64,000 bases of DNA, from positions 992,001-1,056,000 of the forward strand of contig CM028884.1 of assembly GCA_016801885.1 (NCBI GenBank), in the 5' to 3' direction. The notes under the pieces are model-generated. The model had not been told where the DNA came from, did not search any database, and was given only the letters and a program-made list of their open reading frames with translations. A program made the position numbers and the translations under genes. Below are positions 26,801 through 35,400 of this stretch, one piece after another. The DNA is from Toxotes chatareus (lineage: Eukaryota > Chordata > Actinopteri > Toxotidae). The first letter of the stretch is position 1. The number at the start of each line of letters is the position of its first letter.

Positions 26801-29392
26801 TCCACCTGCTGGTGGTGGGGGTGGGGGGGCATTGTTCATGTGATGAACAATGTCCGTGTTTTGGTGGGAAAATGCAACAAAACTATTAAATTTCACGACT
26901 CAGTATCTCAACTGCAGCCATCCTTCAAACTTTGTAATTGCCTGACATTTGGTGAGATCTATAAATCTGTAAGAAAAGACGTCCACTTTTCCATCTTTTA
27001 GAAGATGGCCACTTCTGGAACCAAACCTCTCCTGTGATCTGAAGGATCTGGGACAACAAGTGTGTAGATAAGGATGACCCAATCTCCTCCGCCGTCCCTT
27101 TTCATCCCTCCTTGTTCTTATCTGATCATTGCATCTCTGCCTGTGTCTCCTCTGCCTCTCTACCTTTAGCACTTCACGCTACCCTGCTTTGATCTTCATC
27201 TCCTCCACGCTGCTTATCTTCAAAACACCCATCATCGCCATCTACACGCCTCTCATATCCTCTGACCCCCCTCCATTCCTTTCTTTGCCTTTGCTGGTTT
27301 TTTATCACACTCATTTTGTCATCCTATGAGCCTTTCCACAAGAGCTGTGTTTGCTACCCCCCCCTCACCTCTCTGCTCTCTGCAGGCCTGGACTGCCCCC
27401 AAGTGGGGTAATGCTTCCAAAACAGACACAAACATTAACCATGTGTCAGTCCACAGTCTTATTCCTGCCTCTTATGCAAGCCAACTTAACAGTGCACTGA
27501 GATATCAAATATATTGAGGATATATGACGATCTTATCTTCAGAAATCTGTCTATAAAAGACAGATATTAAAGACAATCACGGCCACAGAGGAGGGAAAAT
27601 GGAAAAGGAGTAGAATGTGTTTCTGTCTATGTGAGTCAAAGTAATCTTTTCTAATACTCTATGATGAACTACAGATGTACTATATAAAAATATGGTGTTA
27701 TATCTTCTTATATGCTACCGTATTCGGTTATAATCTGTTACTGCATATTTGTTGCACTTGTGAACATGTCCAGAAAGAGCAGTTCATGAAAAAGATCTTT
27801 AGTTTGGACATTCTGCATTGACGTGAGGTGAAATTTTATTTTGTGTAATTAATCTATTTTGTCTGGAACATCAGAAAACTGCACCATTGGTTTCGCACAT
27901 CCATTGACTCGTTTTGTACACAATAACAAACTCCATAGCGTTCTAACTTGGTTTGATTTGATTTTGCCTATCTGTATCCTGTCCTTACTTGATTCTGCTC
28001 TGTTTCTTGTGCTACTGTAAAACTAAGTTTCACTCCTGGAAATAAACTCTTGTCTCGTCTTGTCTGAACTGAAGTATAAACAAAGCACAGACACTCAAAG
28101 ATATTTTCCACTAATATTTTCCTGATGTAGACCTAGGACAGGTGCACAGTCATGTGACCAATATGAATGGACTCACGAGCCACTCCTCACTTTGCCAGTA
28201 AGCTTCACGCTAGTCAACTGGATAATACCCATCTGTGTAGGTTCCCCATCCAAAAACTAGTAACAGCTGGTAGTCAACCCAAGCTTCCAGAGACAACAGC
28301 CTGCTGTGACCACAAGGGGGCAGTACATCACAAGATGCAACGCAAACAAGCAACATCGTTGTATGGTCTCACATCAAAGCCGACCAAATAAAAGTCAGTT
28401 GCCACTAAAGGTCTGGAACGAATTCTATGTAGTCAGTGTACATTTGGTCATAAAATAAAGCACTGGACACATTTTAATAAAACAAATTCAAACAATAAAA
28501 ACTTTCAATGAATCTGAGGTTTTGGACCCACTGTACGTTCAGTCATCCATACACACACACACACAGACATGTTCTTTGTGACTGTCAGAATGGTAGCCTC
28601 ACCTGTTTGAGGGCCTCCTGTTTGCTCTTGCTGAGCTCCTCATATTTAAGTTTCCACTGACTGAGTTCAGTCTCCAGCCTCTCAATGCTCTTACTCAGAG
28701 CAAGTTTATCTCTGGGGAGAACACAGACATATAAGCCATTAGTAGATTTTAACACTCAGTCACACTGCTCTGGAGTCTGAGCGAGCTATTATCTGAGTCC
28801 AGCAAAATTGATTTTTCACATTTTTACATTTCCACATTAAGAACAAATGTACAGATCACAAGAAGGAAGAAACGCCGTCCCTGAAATCACTGATGAAAAG
28901 CCAGTGACCACCTACATCCACCCTTTATGACTCGTAATATATTACACTGCATAACATTTTGGATTGGCCTCTCATGACTATACACGACAACATCTCACAT
29001 TTTCACTCTTTCACAGAAAATAAAAAGCTTCAGCTGCTGTGCTCCTGTCAGAGCTGACAGCAGAGGTGCCTTCACAGTGAGCAGCAGAGGAGGAATTTTC
29101 ATTGTCTACCATGGTCTCTACAGGTTGCTAAGTGAGTAACAGCACTCGTACTGAGGCGATAAAGGACACAACACTAAAGCATTTCCCACAGTGTAACCAA
29201 TAGCTTCTTTTTGTTAGACCCTTGCCTGCCTAGTGCACAGGATTCCACCTCCATGCAGTTTGCTACACCAGCTTCCTCGCATACTACAGTGGACTGGAAA
29301 ATAAAATCAACTGACTTGAGAAATAAAAACAGAGAATCCTTTATTTGCCAAGTATGTTTTTTTACACACACAGGACACACAGGACAACTAGG

Positions 29393-29458
<66 letters not shown>

Positions 29459-32400
29459 TTAAAAACTATTTCTGTCCAGTAACCTTCTGCTGTCAGTTAG
29501 CCTGGACGCAGCTTGGACAGCTGCTGTCCTTTCAGCACCTCAGGAGCTGCTGCTGCTGACAGACAGCTGGTCCTGAGGACGAGAGACAGAGCGGTGGTCA
29601 GTTTTGTGAGAACTAAACAGACCTTTTCCTCCAGAACCACAGGAAACATTGTGACTGTATATCCCCTGCCACAGAGGAAGACGATCTTGATATATAAAAC
29701 GGATGGAGTGCACCTTAAAACTAAAGTGCTGTCAGAAAAAGCCTCCTTAAGTATTGTGTTATTTTTATCGTGACAACTGGTGGTGGTGAAGTTGGGCAGT
29801 TTAATCCATAAGAATGCACTGCATGTTTTCAGTTGCACACGTTTTGTAGGTAAAATATCAATCTGCAAAATAACTAGCAACTATACCTGGAAACTAGAAA
29901 TGCAGTATCACATCCCACCATGGGTTTAGGAAAAAAAAATAAGTTGGATTTATTGAATTCTCTAAATCCCGTGGCTGCTACAACTGATGTTACTTCACAT
30001 TTCAAACAGTTCAGGAAGCTTATATCTCCTGTCTCTCTTACTCTCTCTCTTTCAGCAGGACTTTCTGGGACTCGTCCAGGCGAAGTTGCAGGGCGTTGAG
30101 TTTGCTGGAGTCTTCCTCCGCTGTGCTCATGTCCTCCCACAGCTGCCTGCTGCGCTCCTGTCGGCTCAGACCGGAGGACGAGCGTGAGCTGGCCGTGTTA
30201 GCACCGCCGCGACTGTCCCAGGCCTCCTGGCTGTCAGCGTCTGGGGCCCTGGAACGAAGGACAGACTCCAGCAGCTCCAAGTCCTGACAGAGCAAGAGAC
30301 AGAGGGATCAGGGGAAAAAAAAAACATGAGACCAGAATACCAGTATACGCCTGAAGACTGTCAGTAAGATTATCCGACTACTACTCACAGAGCTACCTGG
30401 TGAATTTCTGTAGCTTGGTACCAAGCTGGCAACACGATGGTGTTAATCAGCCACAACTTTTTTTCCCTATACTGTGTCACTTACTCCCTCCCAGCTGTTT
30501 GTTCTTAGGACTGTCCATTTTCAAAGTTACTTCAGATGTTTAGATTTTTATCCAACACATAACAACATCAAGAGGTATCTGATCAGCCCCTGATTCATTC
30601 TGCAGCAGGACAACGAGCCCAAACACACAGCCAGAGTCATAATGAAGTATAACTCAGAGACCAGAAGAACAAGGAGCAACAGATGGTCTGCGCCCCCCCC
30701 CCCTACCCCCCACAGAGCCCTGATCTCAGCATCATGGAGTCAGTCTGGGATCACACGAAGAGACAGAGACACTGAGACAGACTAAATCCCCAGAAGAACT
30801 GTGGAAACGTCTACAAGATGTTCAGAACAACCGACTTGCCAAGGACCTGAAAAACTGTGTGCAGGTGAACCGAGGAGAACTGGAGCTGGTTTAAAAGCTG
30901 GTGTGAGCGAGTCTCTGTTTGGATTGGCTGTTTTGGCCACAGATAAATACTTACGAGTCGCTGAGAATATAAATATTATAAGCACAAGAATGTTACACAA
31001 CATGAGGCTCTGTGGGTGAGGCGATCACTTTCACTGCTGTTTATTAGCAGTTTCCGACTCCGTGTCCCTGGAATAATCCTTTGAGAAACATCTACCCTCC
31101 TAACACTCCATAACTCCTTACAAAACATCAGCAGGATAAAGTCTTCCTTTCATTTCCAGTCCAACCAAATAAAGCATCAGTCTCATTCCAAACTACCCAC
31201 ATCTCTTGCAAGGATTCATGAGAAACTAAGATTTTTGAAGGGGTTGTCAAAATTATGGCCTTCTCCTCTTTTTTTTTTTTTTTTTTTTTTTGACCTCACT
31301 GTTTTCAACTCCTCTCTGTGTTCGTCTCTACCAAGGCTGCAAATCAGATAGTTTCATCCAGCGGATCATCTAAGGTTCCTTAGCAGAGCCCCAAAACTCT
31401 TGGGTGGGTTCTCATGACCAAACATTTTCACATCTCATTTTATTTAATTGCCTTAACAGAAATTTAATTGGAAATGTCAAGCTTTTTCTCCTCTCCACAT
31501 AGTAAATCTGTCTGCTTTGGCAACACTAAAAATCCAAATGTCTCCCCACCCCTATATCTTTCATTACATTTGCCAGATGCAGAATGTGAGGTTTCTAATT
31601 CCCACATGCACTGCCGTTAAGAGTTCTCCAAAAACATCTAATACGGTCACATGAGAGCTGTAAAGATATCTGTGGCTGAGAAATATACCATGATAGACCC
31701 TAGGATATGGAAAGAAATGCATATCAGGCATTTGTTGTTTTGATACATTTCAACATGCATTTGTGTTAAAATAATGAATAACAGTACTAGTGTGTTTGCA
31801 TTCTAACTTTTCCTAATTACCACTAAATACAAAGGAAAGCTGAGGTTGGTGAGAATGTCATTCGTTTTGCAGGTGTTTGCTCATAAAGCAAAGAACTGAA
31901 CAAATATATGTTGACTTGTTTAATGGCACTAAGGGAAAAGTCATCAGGATTTATTGTTCTGTTAAACATGAATGTGTGTACAAAGTTTCGCACAAATCCA
32001 TCAAGTAGCTGTTGAGATGTTTCAAAAGATAAAAGAAAACTTTGACCTGCTGGTCAGGGAGTCAGTTAAGTCAGTAGCATAAATCCTCTGGGAACCATGA
32101 ATGTCTGTCTACAAAATTTCCTGTCAGTCCTAATCGTTGTTGAGATGTTGCAGTGTGGATCAAAGGGGTGAACTGAAAAAGGTATAAAAGTTCAAGAACA
32201 GCGACTGTAAGTCAGACAAAAGTAAAAAAGCAGGTCAAACTACAATCAGCCAGTCGCCTGCAGCGATAACCCACTTTTATTAAAGATCTCCCACATTGAT
32301 TTTTCATTATTTTTCATTCCAACACTGATCTTTTAGTTGAGCTATACAAAACACGAGGATACTTAGTTCAGCAGCACTTCCTTGATGCTGCATTACCTTC

Positions 32401-35400
32401 CAGGCATGTGCAACATGTGTCAAAACAGCCCAGCATCAGGTCTCTAGCATCACTTCATGCAAATCAAAGGAACTGTGGCTGCAGACCCGCCCAAATACAC
32501 CTGATGATAATCAGAAAAGTGCAGTGGATCTGAACAGACTCTAACAGAGAGAGAACATCAACACCAGCTGTGGCATGATGATCTATCAGTTCACAAGCAA
32601 ACCAATCTATTGATATGCTTCCAAGATTTATTTGTACAAAGTCCTGTTTTCACCTTTGGCACCAAGGAATAAAATATCCTGTAGCCAACAGGGCGATGGA
32701 TAAACAGAGGATAATCATTTCCTGACCAAAATTTGTGAAGCTAACTCAAAAATAACTGTCAGGCTACAGATTTCCTACAACAATTTCTGCTGCAGTGATT
32801 CCACATGATGTGAGCTGATACATTTATGTATATGACACACCGACACACACACCAGAGGACCTGTGGTGGTATGTACAGACCCTACTTATAATTTCAGTAC
32901 CCTGGACATGAGCCGTCCTTGTAGACCAGACCGCAACCACACAACATCAGGCTGGAAAGGGTTAAAAGTCCCAGACCAGGAGTTAGTGGAGGGTCAGAGA
33001 AAGATCAAGGAGGGAACTCACATCTGAGACCAGAGCCTTTTGACTCATTACACAGATTGTCATGTTCAGGCTGTTGACCTAAACCCTTCTGAACTGAATT
33101 GAACTATTAAATGTTGTCAAAAGTCAACAAGTATCATTCAAATATTTTCACATCCACTAAGTGCTAAGGTTTGGATTATTTTCAGCTCTGTGGTTGAAGC
33201 ATTCCCTGCGTTCTTTGGGATGATGATACCCTTTCACCGTTTGAAAAATACACTGAGGTCGATCTACTAAGCTGTTTTGCCAGTTTCTTAGAAACCAACA
33301 TTTAAGACATATGACTGACTGATGAATAGCATGTGACAACCTATGTATGTTTACATGTTTTTTTTTCAGTTTCAGCACTGACACTGACAGAGTTAGGGTA
33401 TGCCAACTGGAAAAACAGAGCTGTGATGCTGCTGCTTGTCATTACAGGCGATCTCCAACAGAGGGACCCAGTGTGTAACAGATGTTGGGAACAACACCCA
33501 AACCCTCCTGTGCCACATGTGGAAGTACTCAGTGTGTGTGAGAACCAGAACAATGGAGGGAGACAGGAAATGAGGCTGAGCTGTGTGTGAGCAACAGTTC
33601 GCCGCTGTTCCAAGACCACCTCTGCTGCCACCACTGACTCAAACATAATCATGGTTTAACTTGCAAACGCCGCAGCCTACATGTGTATTTCTCTGTGTGT
33701 GCGTGTTTGCATGTATGTGCATGTGTTACCATGGAAACCTCACCTCAGCTAGCTGAAGGTCAGGCCTGATAGGCAACGACGGTGATATTTATTCACTGCT
33801 ATTTTAAACACAGACACCTTCATTACGAGGTCACAGCTCGTGTGCACGAGTGTGGTGTGTGTGCGTGTGTGTGCTTTAGTGTATTTTTGTGTGTGTGGTG
33901 AGACAGTATGCAACTGCCAAAAACAAAGGGACCCACAACTGCTATAAACACACACTGGGTGTCCAGAAAGACACACAGTACGTGGAAAACACAGGAGGTC
34001 AGAGCAGTGTTATCAGATGGGACATTAGCAACTACTGCTCCTGACATAGTAACTACTGTTTCCAGAACAATTCAAACTAACTGAAGGTTAAATCTCATTT
34101 ATTTCAGTGTCTGTTAAAAAGTGGGCAGGATAAAAGTACTGATGTCTGTGAAGATTCTCAGTCATCCATGTCGTTGTTTATCAAAAGCAACTAGACCTGG
34201 TTGTAAATATTTGAAGAGTACAGTAACTCCAGCAGAATACATGAGACACATTCCTTGAATGCATATGTATTGTGAAGAGAGGCATGCTTTACAAACAGCA
34301 GAAGTGTGTGTGATGTGTCACATATGCGCCTCACAAACAAACGACACAGTAAATCTGTCCCTAACCAGCCACACGAGCAGCGCTTTGAAGCTCCACTGGT
34401 GCTGGACTCTAAAAACAGACCAATTCAGAGCCTAGAACCCACTTACAATCCAATGAACAATTATTATATCTCAGTCTGGACTCCTGTGATGGACTGACTG
34501 ACATTTCATTCATACTAGTAATGTCGCATGAATTTTGAATGAACTGAATATTACTACTGTCAGAAGGTGGCTGTAATGCATGTAAAAGCTGTTTGTCAAC
34601 CCCCATTAAACAACACAGTAAGAAGAAGTACTTGTGGAAATCCAAAGACTACTACAGCCATCAAAAAGCTCTGCGTGGAACATTCATGAAAATGAGCTTC
34701 GGTGCAAACTCTGCAAGGTGAAGCTGGAATATCATATGTCTGCCACAGCTATGCAGCCTTGGTAATTTTGCCAGAGCTGTGAAAGGCGTGAATGTGGTCT
34801 CTGGTGGTGGTGGTGGTGGTGGTGGGGCCTTCAAAGAAAAGCTGAATAGTTCCCAGCTTTTCCTAATCCATACACTTCTTCTGCCAGTGTGGATAAAACA
34901 CGGTTTCAGATATATGTGACTTAACCCTTTTTTTCTTTCATTCATTCTTTTTTTTTCACTGAAAGTCAGTTGTTTAATAGATTAAATGGAAAATATGCTT
35001 AATTGTAGGTGTATTTCTGCTACAAGGGGCAAGCTTATTTCTTGAAGAAAAACAAAACAAAACTGAAACCCCAGATTAAAAATACAGTTTGGAAAATCAC
35101 ATTGTAAAAGCTCAGTATTCTTTATGCAGTGTGATGCAAGACTCACAAAACCTGCTTCTGCCTGTGAACTGTACTGCTGTGAGTGGAGTGCACAGAGACA
35201 GTGAAAAGTCTCTGAACCTTCTGTCCCCAGTGGAAATCAGGCCCTTGCCAGTGGCAGTGACTCTTAAAAGCCAGTATCAAAAAATAAATGTGATCCCAAA
35301 TGATTTACACCTTATGAGCGGGGACACGTCCCCACCAGCTTTTGAGAGGACATAAACGGACTCTAATGTTGTTGCACATTTAAAAACTTTTCCTGGACAA

